From assembly GCF_016906535.1 (NCBI RefSeq), contig NC_057373.1:2170001-2234000 (forward strand): a stretch of DNA of 64,000 nt, written 5' to 3'. Positions 1-11,550 of this stretch are shown one piece after another. The position numbers and the translations under genes are program-made. The stretch's first letter is position 1; every line of letters starts with the position of its first letter. Source of the DNA: Rhizoctonia solani. Taxonomy: Eukaryota; Basidiomycota; Agaricomycetes; Cantharellales; Ceratobasidiaceae. Under the pieces are notes generated by a model, which saw only the letters and a list, made by a program, of their open reading frames with translations, was not told the origin of the DNA and did no database searches.

Positions 1-1453
1 TTCGCTCGTCAACCAAGGATACATGCTTCATGTCGCTAAGGAATATCTGGGCAAAGTTTTCGTTCCGAATTGTGTCGAAGCTTGTTACGGTTTGAGGAAC
101 AGGTAGTACGGACGCAATGGTCGATGTCTGCAATAGATTTCTAGCGTCACACTCTGTGTAGATTTTGGTCACCTACCCTCTTATCATAAAAACTAATTTT
201 GGACCGCGAACCCAACATAAAGGTCTCTGGGTGTACCCCCCATCGTAGCCCCCAATAAGGTAGGTCATATGCGCCGACTCGAGTAATCGGATCATCAATC
301 TGAGTACTAGAAATCCAGGTAAGCACAAAAGGCAGCTATTATAAATACCACTCACTACAATAAAGAGGGTTTAGAATCCAACCCGAAACTCCAAACTTCG
401 CCAACATCAGAGACGACGAGTCCCGCGTGTGACCGCTCATGGGGGTTAAACACTAGCTCAAAGGGCCTGTGGTTCCCGATGTCGGCTCGTCCAAAGGATG
501 AAAGCACCCTCTGTTTTGCAACTACCGAGGCCCCTGGCCTTGGAGAAATACTAACGAAATGAACGTCGAATAGTGTACGAACAGCAAACAGGCACCCAGA
601 GTCTACGCATATATGTCATACACATTTCAATCGAAAATTTCATACACTTACTGGCGTAAGTGGTAGCATCAGGTTTGTAAATGGTATTAGAGTTTGTAAT
701 CTGAAGAATGGATGACGGTGCTTTCCAGCCTGACTGTTCTCCCGAGCTGAAAACCGTGCCCCATTTCTCGTCAAATAGTACAGAAGCACCTAATTGTCCC
801 GCTTTAAGACTTATCTTAGAATATTACGATACGATATGACCCACCCAAGGTATCAAAGCTTTGCCCCATAGGATATGCTATTATCCCAGCTCGCTTTCGG
901 TGACCTTTAGTTAGAAAATCCATGGCTAGCAAATCAGAGCAATAGGGATTATATGTTGCAGCTGCCTTGGCAAATTTCTCGTCGTCTTCTAGTAACTCGC
1001 GCAAAACTATAGCCTCCAAATCGTCCACTCCTTCCCGGCTTCTAAGCCATGTATTCTGGCCAATTATTAGCTAGAGCCAATTGGCAAGAATAAAACTTAC
1101 TGTAGCGAGTACCTTTCGCTCAAACGAGAGTCCGTCAGCGAGTGATAGTGCGTCCCGTGTAGGAGGAAAGATACATCTAGTATTACCGGTCGAAATACGA
1201 GGGCCTACACAATGTTACCCAGCCAACACATTTGTGAACCAAGAAAGTGCCGCACCTTCTGAATTGATATTCGCCCAAGAAAGCCGGGCAAGCTTTTGTG
1301 CTCCTCTGATAATAATCGCGAGGATGACCATGTCCCAATGTCGATAATAGGTACGTCCCAATTTAACTCAGGCAAGACTTTACGAGGACCTTGACGTTTG
1401 GCTAAAGTTTCGGGTGGTGTTTGAACGCGAGAGTCCACAGGCCAGCCTTCCAT
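1..1453 (-). CDS. Partial multi-exon protein, possibly Rrn6/TAF1C-like
   Basis: Several minus-strand coding segments line up with plausible short introns, starting at an ATG at 1451-1453 (MEGWPVDSRVQTPP) and running off the left edge. Readable pieces include KVLATVSF-type exon end near 1090, an acidic helix near 960-1040 (VDDLEAIVLRELLEDDEKF), a segment near 690-800 (AGQLGASVLFDEKWGTVFSS), one near 390-600 with HERSHAGLVVSDVGEVW, and FLSDMKHVSLVDER near the edge. Short hydrophobic strands ending in D-x-R or V-W resemble beta-propeller repeats. I do not recognise the family firmly. An Rrn6/TAF1C Pol I factor is possible because such factors carry a propeller, and an Rrn7 gene lies 1 kb away, but this is inference. 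Its 5' end is 208 bp from LSM1, which is transcribed away from it. Internal splice sites are uncertain. Confidence 0.5.
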
Positions 1454-1661
1454 TCATACAGCCTGTTGATGATAGAATAAGCACAATACGTCAACATCCC
1501 AGGTCGTCCCCACCAGAAGGCACTATTTGGGTGTAATATGGCATGCGCAAAAGAAAGTGTCGCTTTCCACGGTTTTGGCGCTTACTCTCAATTGAGATCT
1601 TTGACAAGGTGGTTCACCAGACCAGAACCGCCGGATCAGATTTTGTCGGACGACGCCTTTC

Positions 1662-2245
1662 ATGGATTCATTAATACCGTTTACAACTTCCGGCGCGTTA
1701 GTCGAAAGCGTCGATAGTACGTTTGTGTCTCTATTACTGAGAGCATCATTTCACATAATTCAGCTTGAGCTGCTTTGATGTTTCACAGAGAAGATGGTCG
1801 TTGTCCTGCGAGATGGCCGTAAATTGATTGGAGTTTTGAGATCGTATGATCAATTCGGTTAGTCTCCTTGACTGACGCCCGAGGAGATACTGACAGCAGA
1901 TCTCAGCGAATCTTGTCATGGAAAACACACTCGAACGTATTTACCACGGAGATGCATTTGCAGACATTCGCCGAGGAGTATATTTGATTCGAGGAGAGAA
2001 TGTTGTGTTGCTCGGAGAAGTAGTAAGCTCGAGGCATTCTTTTAGAGGCTCATGACTGATTGTATCATTCGTAGGACCTAGATCGTGAGGACGAAGTGCC
2101 CTTGCGACCTGTTCCTATCGAAGAAATTGGATACACTCATCAACAGGAAGCAGATAAACGCAAGCAAGTTGAACAGGCCAAGGCTCAAATCCTTTATGAT
2201 GAAAAGGGATTTTCCAAAGAGGGGGGAGAAGGAGACGGGTATTAG
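1662..2245 (+). CDS. LSM1: U6 snRNA-associated Sm-like protein LSm1
   Basis: Subunit of the cytoplasmic Lsm1-7 ring, which binds the 3' end of oligoadenylated mRNA together with Pat1 and activates decapping in the 5'-3' decay pathway. Four exons (1662-1716, 1789-1857, 1907-2022, 2075-2245) give 136 residues, close to the usual 130-170. The Sm1 motif reads VVVLRDGRKLIGVLRSYDQF, followed by ANLVMENTLERI, and the Sm2 motif contains IRGENVVLLGEVD, very near the human protein. The C-terminal helix IEEIGYTHQQEADKRKQVEQ is the Lsm1-specific tail that crosses the ring. The ATG at 1662 gives MDSLIPFTTSGALVESVDKK, which matches the family N-terminus in length. It is head-to-head with the upstream minus gene and tail-to-tail with RRN7. 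Confidence 0.95.
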
Positions 2246-2514
2246 ATGAACCACATGCACTAACTACAATTGCAAACTTACATTGTACCGCAACTTTTTA
2301 GATGTAATTTCAACTATACATCTTTGAAACATACTGTACACGTAAATTCGCGTTCATTAACACAACTGACTTACCCAGAGTCCTGTATACGGAAGGTGAA
2401 AGGACGAATATACAGCCTTATATTACTAGGAGGTACAGAATAATAGTGCGCAAATATATTTGTTTAAACATAGCCTGCCCATAAACCCATGGAAAGTATC
2501 GTGTATGATGCTGA
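2246..2514. other. Convergent 3' intergenic spacer
   Basis: A 269-bp AT-rich gap between the stops of LSM1 and RRN7. It must hold both 3' UTRs and poly(A) sites; no separate gene is seen. Confidence 0.6.
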
Positions 2515-5062
2515 TCAGGTTCGAAATTCTTCGGGAGGGGTGCTCGTTTGTGGAGAACTCGTTTCGTCGGTTTGTGGAGTGCCTTTGCGATTAGATCCAG
2601 CAAGTTTCTGGTGCACCCGGGACCTCCACTTTTGAGAGCCCATCTGGTAGCTGTGATGTAATCCATCTTTACTCTCGTCATTGGACTCTGATTCTTCCTC
2701 TGATACATCAGGTTGGTTTACATCAATGTGTTCTCCATCGGACTCAGAGTCTTCTGGTGTTGACCTTTGGCTGCCACCAATGTCTGGTCCTCTATCACGC
2801 TTCAGCCTACGTTCCAGTATGGCAACAAGGTGGTTGATGTTGGAATTGTGGACCCCTGACCAGGAGCTTGCTGTGAGGATTAGCAGCGCATAATCGGGAG
2901 GGAGCGCTCCAAGAGGATCCTCGGGAGACCAAATCGTCAGCTGTTCGCCTGGCTAAAAGGATTAATTTGCACGGCTGCTCGTCTGCCAATCCAACCGAGT
3001 AAAACTTGCCAGTATATTGGTAGCCTTCTCTAAGTTCGGGTTAATTTCTGGCCTACGTAAACCTTCTGGCGTAATTGAATTGTCCTGCACGTACGCTAGA
3101 GGAGTAGAACCCCCCGTCTCTGTATGCACTTGCTCATAGATTGACATAAGTCCTTGAAATGCTGCTTTGGGTTAGTGGGTCATTGTTTGAAAGGGTGTCA
3201 TACTTGCGCAATGATTTGAGACTCCCTAGACGCGACGTTTTCAAAGCCCTTTCTGCAACCTCCAAGTACCTATCGATTTCTTTTTCGGTCAAGGTATCTG
3301 CTGTTCTGAGCTCACACCTTCAGCGTTAATACCCCCGATGGAGATTTGACAGATACGCACCGATCATTTTCCGAAGTGAGCAAGCGGCCAAAGCTCTTAT
3401 GATGGCCCTCTTTCCCTTCCCTCAGAGCTGCGACATAATCTGAAAATGGTAGGAAACATGCGGCAGGATCATCCTCTTCACGAACAACGCTACAAACTAA
3501 GTAGCCGAGTTGTCCATAGGTCGACGTACTCACTTAGTCACTTCTCGGAACCCATATACAAGTTTGAGACAAACTATGATAATAGCAGACATTGTGACTT
3601 CGATAGGTGCCCAGTCACCAGCGTACTTCGCCACGCCAGGAGCTGGAGCAGGTGCAAGCGCTGGATGAATAGTCAACGGAACTTTCAGGCGTTCCATTAG
3701 AATCTTTACCATAGTATATAGCATAGCTAGAAATATATGTTAAGTTACTGATATTTATCCTCTATATCAGCGCACATACGTGGACCTTGAAAGGCTCGGA
3801 CCGCACGCCACAGAATAGGAGCAGCATTGAGTTCCGGAATATCGACACCATGAACAAGATGTAGCCGCCTAGCAATTCGCCGGGTTATAACATGAAGGGC
3901 AGCAACAGTGGGTGCGTGCTTTGAATCAATGTACAACATTAGCCATCTTGATAAAATGGGTGTCATGGCGGACATACGGGTGGGGTAAGCTCTTGTCGTA
4001 GTGCTGAAGACAAGTGTTTCTCCATGTTTTTCGGAAGAAGAGGTACTACACTCAAATAAGGAAGTTGGTAGGTGTTAATCAAACTGTAGGAGTATTAGTA
4101 ACTTCGAATTCGCGGAATCAAATTAAATTCTCACCTAACGAAATCAGAGTAGATAACAGGGACTCTAAGCCACCAGCAAGTTAAAACTAATATGGATATG
4201 TTTGCGGCTGTTGAGTCGTACAACGTATAGCGGGTGTTCTTGTTATACGCTCGTTGCCCTTCGCTCGCATCCATTTTTTTGATATCTGGATTAGAGTCGG
4301 TCTCCGATGCTTCACGAAGCAAATTTTCTATTTCTTGGTTCATTTGCGCCTCTATGTCTGCTTCATCATCGCTCAACCCCTCTGGTTCGTCGGTGTCTTC
4401 GGGTGTTTGTGCTTCACTAAATTCGCCTAAAGGCAGAACTCTAGTCACTGCTCTGGGCCTAGAAATCCAAACGAACCTTGCTCCTGCGCCGATCCACCTC
4501 TCTCAGAGGAACCGTCTGTCTGGGCGTAGAGCCAAGGTTGAGGTGGTGGTGGTTGAGGTAAAACATCGAGAGCCAGAAGCCAGATAGTTCGACAAACATT
4601 CTGTACAACGTATGTCAATAACTTGTCGCTAGTGATTTACCACACCAACCTTTGCTTCTTTAGGCAAATCCCACGAAGCAACAAGACTATCAATCTGGTA
4701 ACGCAGTATGAGTTGTCGACACTGGTAATATAAATATCGTGCGCGCGGTCCATAATAAACTAGGACAAGGTAAATACGAGCTACCAGAGCTAATGTTAAC
4801 ACATACTATCTGGATTTCCTTTATCAACTGCTGCTCTTAGGCGGCGACCAACCCGAAGCTGTCGCTTATGTACCGTATGCGCGCCCATATCTGTGACTTC
4901 ATTTGACTCATTCCTGTACCCCTTGCAGGACGTCAGCTTTGCTTGTTTTTGACCCGGTAATCTCACCTTTAGGACGTGTCCTTCACTGCAAATTAACTCC
5001 CCAGTCCCGGGCGCCTTCCTCCATTTTCTCGAAGTACAAACGGGACATGTTGGTACAGCCAT
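2515..5062 (-). CDS. RRN7: RNA polymerase I core-factor subunit Rrn7/TAF1B
   Basis: TFIIB-like initiation factor of the Pol I core factor (SL1 in animals), recruiting Pol I to the rDNA promoter in the nucleolus. The N-terminus holds the zinc ribbon: CPVCTSRKW, then CSEGHVL, in the first exon; after an intron come GYRNESNEV and MGAHTVHKRQLRVGRR, both typical of Rrn7. Next is a cyclin-fold segment (ARYLYYQCRQLILRYQIDSL), a Pro-rich and acidic linker, then NISILVLTCWWLRVPVIYSD and INTYQLPYLSVVPLLPK, which match the conserved Rrn7 core. The C-terminus is Ser/Glu-rich (EDSESDGEHIDV) and ends at a stop at 2515-2517. About ten exons; all can be joined without a frame break. The start at 5062 puts the first zinc ligand six residues in, as is usual. 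Confidence 0.88.
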
Positions 5063-5779
5063 GGATCACTGTAGAATGCCACTCGAAGCACATCAGCGCC
5101 CCATTTGAAACATCTGCTTGGCACGTGCTGTAAATCTCTTATAAATTGGGTATACTACAATCATTTTGACACCAACTTTCACGGTTTTGACGAAGCCACA
5201 AAATATAATTACAAGTTTCGGCTTGTGTTAAGATACCGACTTCCCAGGGAGTCTCTACCGGCACCTTGATATATTGGCCCAAGCTAATTTCCAATAAATG
5301 AGGGAAGTGGTATCTGTACTCAAGTAAGTCTCCATTTTCTCAAAAGATCTTCAATTAGGTGACTTAGCTCTGAGACGCTGCAGAGGACCCTGGAGATCTC
5401 TGAAGCTAAGTGATCCTTTTGGAGAAATAGGGGGTTTCGTTGAGTAGCTACAGTACTGTTTGAGGAAAACCATTGCCTCGCGATCATAAAAACAGCTCGA
5501 CCATGTTATTATTGTAAATTACAGTATCTTCAATGAGAGAGTTGATCCAAACCGCCCTGGTATTAGCACAGGAAGTCGTAGGTCATATTAATCGTAAATC
5601 ATTGTCGAATAATGGCCTCAAATAAGTTTCAAGAACATATGCACGATTCTTGCAACAAATTGACTAGAATATGTATATAAATTATATAACGAATACATAT
5701 ACACGTGTACTCTATCCTACGCACACCCAGAGCTTGAGCTCTTGCTCCTCCCCAGGAGGATCGTCACCACCAGGTAAGA

Positions 5780-6385
5780 CATACATGACTCCCATGTCGC
5801 CTAGCCCCCTCCCTCTCTTCCTCGTTTTCATTTTCGACTTCGACTTCATCGCCCCCACCCTCCCTCAACATGTCTTCCCCAACGCCAATATTATTATGCT
5901 GCCGAGGTTATCAAACGAACATTTGCGTCGATCGTTGGGATTAAAACCTGGCGAGTCTGTGAGGCTTCTTTGGCCTGTGAGGCTTCTTTGGCCTGTGACG
6001 CCAGGGCTGCGATCCGGCTCAGACGCACGGTTACCTCCGAGAAGTGAGTTTTCGCCTTAGCGCTTGTAACATGGGTCAGGCTCATAGGTAGTAACATACA
6101 AGGTTAGTGTATACATGCTGGCGAAATTCTATGCGGCAACTTCCGCGTGGTTCTTCTCAACTAAGCGCCTGTTTTCTCTAGGGTTCTCCAAACTGCTCCA
6201 ATCAGGGCGACTTGTCTCCCTCGGCGAACCGTTGCGGCAGCGGAATGGGGAATACCAGCTGGCAGGGGCGTTCTGGAGAGCCCTTCAGAGAATTTCGCTT
6301 CCAGAATCTCCGGAGATGTCCGGAGCACTTTGGAGAACTCTGGAGTTGATTCACGACCATCTTCCCATCGCCGCCGGCAATTCAA
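5780..6385 (-). CDS. Weak candidate small hypothetical protein
   Basis: Three minus-strand open pieces could be exons of one small gene: about 6385-6161 (MNCRRRWEDGRESTPEF...), 6097-5950 (LSRIAALASQAKEASQ, helical, carrying a tandem SQAKEA repeat) and about 5905-5780 (an acidic EVEVENENEEERE stretch ending in a stop). The first piece overlaps an inverted repeat, and no family is recognised. The acidic and helical composition is the only argument for coding. It may equally be non-coding. Confidence 0.2.
5958..5993. repeat. 18-bp perfect tandem duplication
   Basis: Two exact copies of TGTGAGGCTTCTTTGGCC lie at 5958-5975 and 5976-5993, followed by the start of a third partial copy (TGTGACGCC). 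On the minus strand this doubles the peptide SQAKEA within the weak candidate gene. Confidence 0.9.
6184..6337. repeat. Imperfect inverted repeat, 16-bp arms
   Basis: TTCTCCAAACTGCTCC at 6184-6199 is the reverse complement, with one mismatch, of GGAGCACTTTGGAGAA at 6322-6337, with 122 bp between. The spacer is rich in further CTCCGGAGA-like palindromic pieces. It could be a decayed foldback element or simply low-complexity sequence. Confidence 0.55.
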
Positions 6386-6654
6386 CCCTTTTCAACCCAT
6401 CCCGTCTCCGAAGCTAGCCGCGCGGAACCATGTCCGGCAAGTACCGTGGCCGAATGAATGTTAATGAAATAAACGTTCTGACTACTGCGTAACCCATCCA
6501 TTGGAACCTCATGACGCCAGCCGCGATCTATATAAGGCAATGTGACCAGCAAGGGTTGATCAATACATCATACAAGATAAAGTGTTTGCCACATTTAGGG
6601 ATGAGGTGTACCAAAGATATTATGCAATTGTTAATGACCACTCATCATTACCGA

Positions 6655-6685
6655 GTGCCTGGTTCAAACCATGATAACTAGGCAC
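6655..6685. other. Short hairpin in intergenic DNA
   Basis: GTGCCTGGTT pairs with AACTAGGCAC (one G.T pair) around an 11-nt loop. No known RNA gene surrounds it. Confidence 0.45.
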
Positions 6686-8177
6686 CAAAAACCAGCCAGA
6701 TAATTTCGAGTCATGTGTCAATATATTTTATGTACCCAATAGAGTACACGCCGTTCTAACGAGTTGCCAGTATAAAACCTGGTCTGCGGACCACGGGACC
6801 ATAAACAAGTTGAAGTAGCCTCTTGGTCCTCACCCATTATCCTTACTATCGCATACCTAGACATGGCAATAATTGTCCATTCGGTTTCTATGCTCTCGGA
6901 TACTACCTTGGTGCACCAGCCTCGCAACCTTACGGCACAGTGAGTACGCTGCACGTTGTTGTCAGCTTAGTATGGATGTGCTCTATAAATCTCTGATCAC
7001 TCCAAATCAGAGCCAATTTGTCATTCCGCCATCAATTCGTACAGGAGGTGATTCTGTTGAATACTCAAAGTAAATATCACAGGTAGCTATCATCTTATGC
7101 TACTCTACCCAAGCTGATAATTAACTATGAGCTACGTGTAGAAGGGGTAGGCAATACGGTGTCTTTCAAGCCGCTGAGGCTACACTGGGAATTGTTAGTA
7201 TTGAGCATGAAGCAGTTGTCCCCGAGAATCTAGTACACATACTTGCTGTGGGACTCTTTCCAAACCAGCGTTATACTTTCTTTATCTTATCAGCGTTATT
7301 TTTCATCATGTTCACCGTTACCCGGGCGCTGTATGCGTTACTTATCGGTGGTGTCATATATGTGTAAAGCCCTTGAACTATGGTGGCTACATGGTTTTCC
7401 TAGCAGCCAAAATATATATGTGGACATATCTCTATATATTTCACCCACATGATGTCCTCCGAGCCCCCTGGATAAGCGATGCAGGCAGTGGCATAACAGC
7501 GTGGTCGACCCTCCTTTTTCAAATACCCATTTTCAGCACAATAAACGGGTGCCACTGACGTTTCTCTGGAATCTAAGCCAGACATACCTACCTCGAGTCA
7601 ATCTAGACTTTTGCCATAGTAGCCATTTGGTATGCCATAAGTTACATGTGTTGCACGATCAAATCACACACCTCCAAGCTTGCGTTTGTTTGGGTTCCTA
7701 TTCGACTCAGATGCATGTCAAGTAATAACTGTCATGTAGCAGTCATAACTATGGGCATCTCACCACAGGTATATGGCACTCCCAGTTGTGTGATCAGTTC
7801 CAATGCAAGAGACTCTGATATACCAGATACGTTGTTCCGACTATAAGACGCATGTGTTTTGTCATGTTCTAACGTAATTGATTGTTTCAGTCAAGCTGAG
7901 ATGTTGTAGTGATATAGAGATGCATCATATGTCTCGCATTTGTAATTGTACAGGTTTTTAACCGTTGATTCCGTCATGCGAAAGTAAGCGCGATTGAAAA
8001 GAGCTACGCTCATAATCATTCCGATATACCTCGACCGCCAAATGTCGTTGTCGTTGTAATTGTTTTTGGATTACAGTAAGTTGTAGTGACCTCTATGACG
8101 CCAGTCAACCAGTCGCCCTAGATCTTCGCTTGCTATTAAAATACTCAAGATCAATTTACATATAGGTTATTTATCAC

Positions 8178-9536
8178 CTATGCTTTGTCCTTCCTCTCTT
8201 CCTTGACACTCTTCAAATACTTCTCTTCGGCCAATGAACCTTTTGGGACAACCACAAACGCAACAACACCTTGCCCAATCACAAGTCCGTCATCTTCCCT
8301 TCCTTCCCCTTCGCAGTCTTGCAAATGTCCGCCAAAATCTTATTTCGGCCCAACCGCAGTACTCTTCCCTTTCGAGTTTGACATACACATTGACTTTATT
8401 AGATATGTACTCTTGCTTCTCGTCCCATGGGGCAAACGGTACGTCACTCCCAGTCTCGGGGTCAGGAAGGATGCTATCGAGATGTGCTCCGAGCGTATCC
8501 TCTGTGGAGAACCGAACAATGAGATCCGTCTGTCCATATTGCGGGTACACGAGAACGACACGGCATATAAGTTGTGCGGAAGTTGGGTATGGTGGCGTAG
8601 GTGGATCAAGGAAGGGAAGGTGTTCCGGATCGGTATTATCTTTGAGGACTGTTATTCCGTGGTGCTGTATTCGCACATATGTTAGTCAAGCTATATTAAA
8701 CCAGACGAGGTTCGACTTACTTGCAGTGCAAGACTAAGAGCTGCCTTTTTGGCCTTCTCTTTCTCTTCGGCTTCAGCTTTTTGCCTGGCTTTATTAACTT
8801 CAACATTAAGCTCTTTTTGAGCAATCACTTGTATAGATTTCACTCCCCCGTTGTCTGGATCAAATGATAGGCATCTGTCAACCTGCGTTTAGCTTATGAA
8901 CAGTTAAGAGCTGAAGGAAACGTACCGATCGCAAGCGTCTAGCGCTTCTTCATACCGTCTCAACTTGACCAAAGCCTTGGCAGCTCTGAATAAAGCCTTG
9001 GATGACCGTGGGTCTGTCTCAAGCACAAGTTTGACATCCTTCAATACTTTGCCAAAATTCTCTTTCTACTTGCTCAGTACTCATCTTAACTCTCGCCAAT
9101 TGCCACTCACCGAGTTCTAGGTTTGCCGCTGCTCTATTGAGCAGTAACGCATTATAAAGTGATCGGTCCTTTCTTTACCTCCACAGTCTTGGGACTTCCG
9201 TCAATCGATTGAATTGTCAACGCCTCGACTCCTTGGGTATAGAATCCCATTGCTTCCCGGAATCGACGGGCCTTAAAGTACCCATTTCCTTGGTCTTTAA
9301 AGTTCGATGCAACCTCTGCAGCCCAGATCTGTCATTACGCATCGTGTGTAGCTGTGATATTCGTGTATACCTTCTGGATCGCCCTCATGAATCAGACTTT
9401 GAAGCGCAGCCAGGGTATTTTGGTCATCTTCAGGAGCGTCTCTATCTGTTCCAACAGCAGCTTCACGCATGAAAAGTGGCGTGGTGTCGAATGTCGAGAG
9501 AGAAACAGGCTGTCGAGGAGTTGGGCCGGCAGACAT
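8178..9536 (-). pseudogene. CNS1: TTC4/Cns1 Hsp90 co-chaperone with three apparent frameshifts
   Basis: TPR co-chaperone of Hsp90/Hsp70 (yeast Cns1, human TTC4). The start MSAGPTPRQPVSLSTFDTTP is at 9536. Readable parts are a TPR exon (NFKDQGNGYFKARRFREAMG), NALLLNRAAANLELG, then KALFRAAKALVKLRRYEEAL with DACDRCLSFDPDN. A charged helix (KARQKAEAEEKEKAKKAA) and the C-terminal wheel domain (VVLVYPQYGQTDLIVRFSTE, VLRLGRNKILADICKTA, GVVAFVVVPKGS) follow; the stop is at 8178-8180. The conserved protein can only be read by changing frame near 9168, 8370 and 8300, each beside a short A/G run. Family residues are otherwise well kept, so this is either assembly or sequencing error or a very recent disablement. 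It shares a 332-bp divergent promoter region with RPL3. Labelled pseudogene because of the breaks; an intact gene with base errors is equally likely. Confidence 0.75.
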
Positions 9537-9868
9537 GGTGAGTGGGGAGGCTTCGTATCAGAGTCGCAAAGTTCCAGATTGTGGCGCAAGTCGTTGAGTC
9601 AGTCAAGCGACGCAGGTATCACCAGTGGGTAGTATGAGTTTGTATAAGATCAGTTTTTATAACGTTTCTATGTTAGGCCTTATTATTCTATATGACCGAA
9701 TCCAAGTCCATCCAGGTCAGAGTCAAGCGTAGATCAATTTCGATCTTCTGCGCGAAAACTAATTTCCAATGATTGGTCCTGGTTAGTTTCCTCGACAAGC
9801 CACTCGTCCAGAAGGAATTTTGCTTCCGGTACCCGCTCGCCGACCGACACACCGACTGTCAAGAAAAT
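9537..9868. other. Divergent promoter region CNS1/RPL3
   Basis: The 332 bp between the two start codons must contain both 5' UTRs and promoters. No classical motif stood out by eye. Confidence 0.5.
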
Positions 9869-11361
9869 ATGTCTCACCGTAAGGTACGCTGACGCCGATT
9901 CATCCGGACTGAATAATGGCTGACGAGGAGGGGGTAGTACGAGGCGCCCCGCCATGGATCTTTGGGATTCTTGCCCCGCAAGAGGGCTGCCCGTCACCGC
10001 GGAAAGGTCAAGTCCTTCCCCAAGGTACGCTCAATCGAAATTACTTAGCTGAGGAATAGAATATAAATCAGGAGTGTGCAGGACGACCCTAAGAAGCCGG
10101 TTCACTTGACTGCCACTATGGGCTACAAGGCCGGTATGACCCACATCGTGCGTGACCTTGACCGTCCTGGTTCCAAGATGCACAAGCGTGAGGTTGTCGG
10201 TGAGTTCAATTAGCTGAAATAATTAGAACGGGTATTAATGAAGAAACCAGAGGCTGTATCGATTATCGAGACACCCCCTCTCATTGTCGTTGGTGTTGTT
10301 GGATACGTCGAGACTCCTCGTGGTCTCCGTACTCTTACCACCGTCTGGGCCAACCACCTCAGCGACGAGGTCAAGAGGAGATTCTACAAGGTCAGCTAAT
10401 ATAATCACCTATTTCTCATAATTATACAAGCTAATCAGTCGATTTTATGCAGAACTGGTATCGCTCGAAGAAAAAGGCGTTCACCCGCTACGCCAAGAAG
10501 GCTGCCGAGAATGGTGGCAAGTCCACTCAACGCGAACTCGAGCGTATCAAGAAATACTGCACTGTTGTTCGTGTCCTTGCTCACACCCAGATCCGCAAGA
10601 CTGGCCTCAAGCAAAAGAAGGCACATCTCATGGAGATTCAGGTGGGATTCAGACTCTATGCGCATATATCCACTTAACTCATTATTCGTTAGGTCAACGG
10701 TGGATCTATCGCCGACAAGGTCGCCTTTGCTCACGGCCTGTTCGAAAAGCCTGTTGAGGTCTCGACTGTATTCGAGCAAGACGAGGTCGTTGACGTTATT
10801 GCTGTGACCAAGGGTCATGGATTCGAGGGTGTTACTGCCCGATGGGGAACCAAGAAGCTGCCTCGCAAGACACACAAGGGTCTCCGTAAGGTCGCTTGTA
10901 TCGGAGCATGGCATCCTAGCAAGGTCATGTTCTCTGTTGCTCGCGCTGGTCAAGGTATGTTTCAATGGGGTTGATTTGAGCGAAGAGAACTTGATGGATG
11001 AACAGATGGATACCACCACCGTACCGAGCTTAACAAGAAGATCTACCGCATCGGTCTCGGCTCAGATGCTGCCAACGCACGCACCGATTCCGACGCCACG
11101 GATAAGAGCATCACTCCTCTCGGTGGTTTCCCTCACTACGGTATCGTTAAGAACGACTACCTCATGCTTAAGGGCTCTATTCCGGGTACCAAGAAGCGTG
11201 TCATTACCATTCGTAAGAGTCTGATGGTCCACACCTCCCGTCGGGATCTCGAAAAGGTGCAACTCAAGTTCATCGATACTTCTTCCAAATTCGGCCACGG
11301 TGCCTTCCAGACCAAGGCGGAGAAGTCTGCATTCTTGGGCACACTCAAGAAGAAGGACTGA
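9869..11361 (+). CDS. RPL3: 60S ribosomal protein uL3 (RPL3)
   Basis: Large-subunit ribosomal protein uL3, with an extension that reaches the peptidyl-transferase centre. Seven exons (9869-9883, 9938-10024, 10082-10199, 10251-10390, 10453-10641, 10693-10954, 11006-11361) give 388 residues, the usual length. The protein begins [20 protein letters not shown] and contains [20 protein letters not shown], the histidine-bearing loop [20 protein letters not shown], and [20 protein letters not shown], all hallmark uL3 segments. It ends in FLGTLKKKD. The first exon codes for only five residues, as is frequent in fungal ribosomal-protein genes. The reading frame is intact throughout. Confidence 0.98.
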
Positions 11362-11479
11362 GTGTAGTTGGAGGATTTATGCGCGTTACCTTTGTGTTGC
11401 TTGTTGTTGCTTTATGTTCCATTTTATGTCCCATGCATGCCATGTCGTTTGAAACACTGAGAAGTCCCTTGGTCGCGAT

Positions 11480-11485
11480 CACGTG
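11480..11485. promoter_or_regulatory. CACGTG E-box
   Basis: A perfect CACGTG palindrome, the binding core of Cbf1/Pho4-type bHLH factors, lies about 245 bp upstream of MRC1 and 120 bp past RPL3. A six-base site can occur by chance. Confidence 0.3.
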
Positions 11486-11550
11486 AAATTAGCGGCTGCC
11501 GCAAAAGTGCCTGAGGCTAAAAGTAATTAAGTGCGGGGATCTTGAAAGAA

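Larger units (their letters stand above)
5063..8177. other. Gene-poor region
   Basis: About 3.1 kb with no gene I can assign. Frames are short and interrupted on both strands. It contains the weak minus-strand candidate at about 5780-6385, an 18-bp tandem duplication, an inverted repeat at 6184-6337 and a small hairpin at 6655-6685, described separately. A partial palindrome also lies near 5357-5415 (GACTTAGCTCTGAGA against TCTCTGAAGCTAAGT). The stretch 6700-8170 is AT-rich and shows nothing I can support. Confidence 0.5.

Noticed and set aside
6655..6685. tRNA-like B-box GGTTCAAACC
   Set aside because: The sequence forms a 10-bp hairpin, not a 5-bp T-arm, and no A box or cloverleaf can be built upstream.
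8185..8737. Two 166-167-codon plus-strand frames at the CNS1 locus
   Set aside because: Antisense to the recognisable CNS1 C-terminal domain; no similarity to any protein family.
9734..9997. Minus-strand 87-codon frame over the RPL3 start
   Set aside because: Overlaps the first exons of RPL3 antisense and has no independent support.
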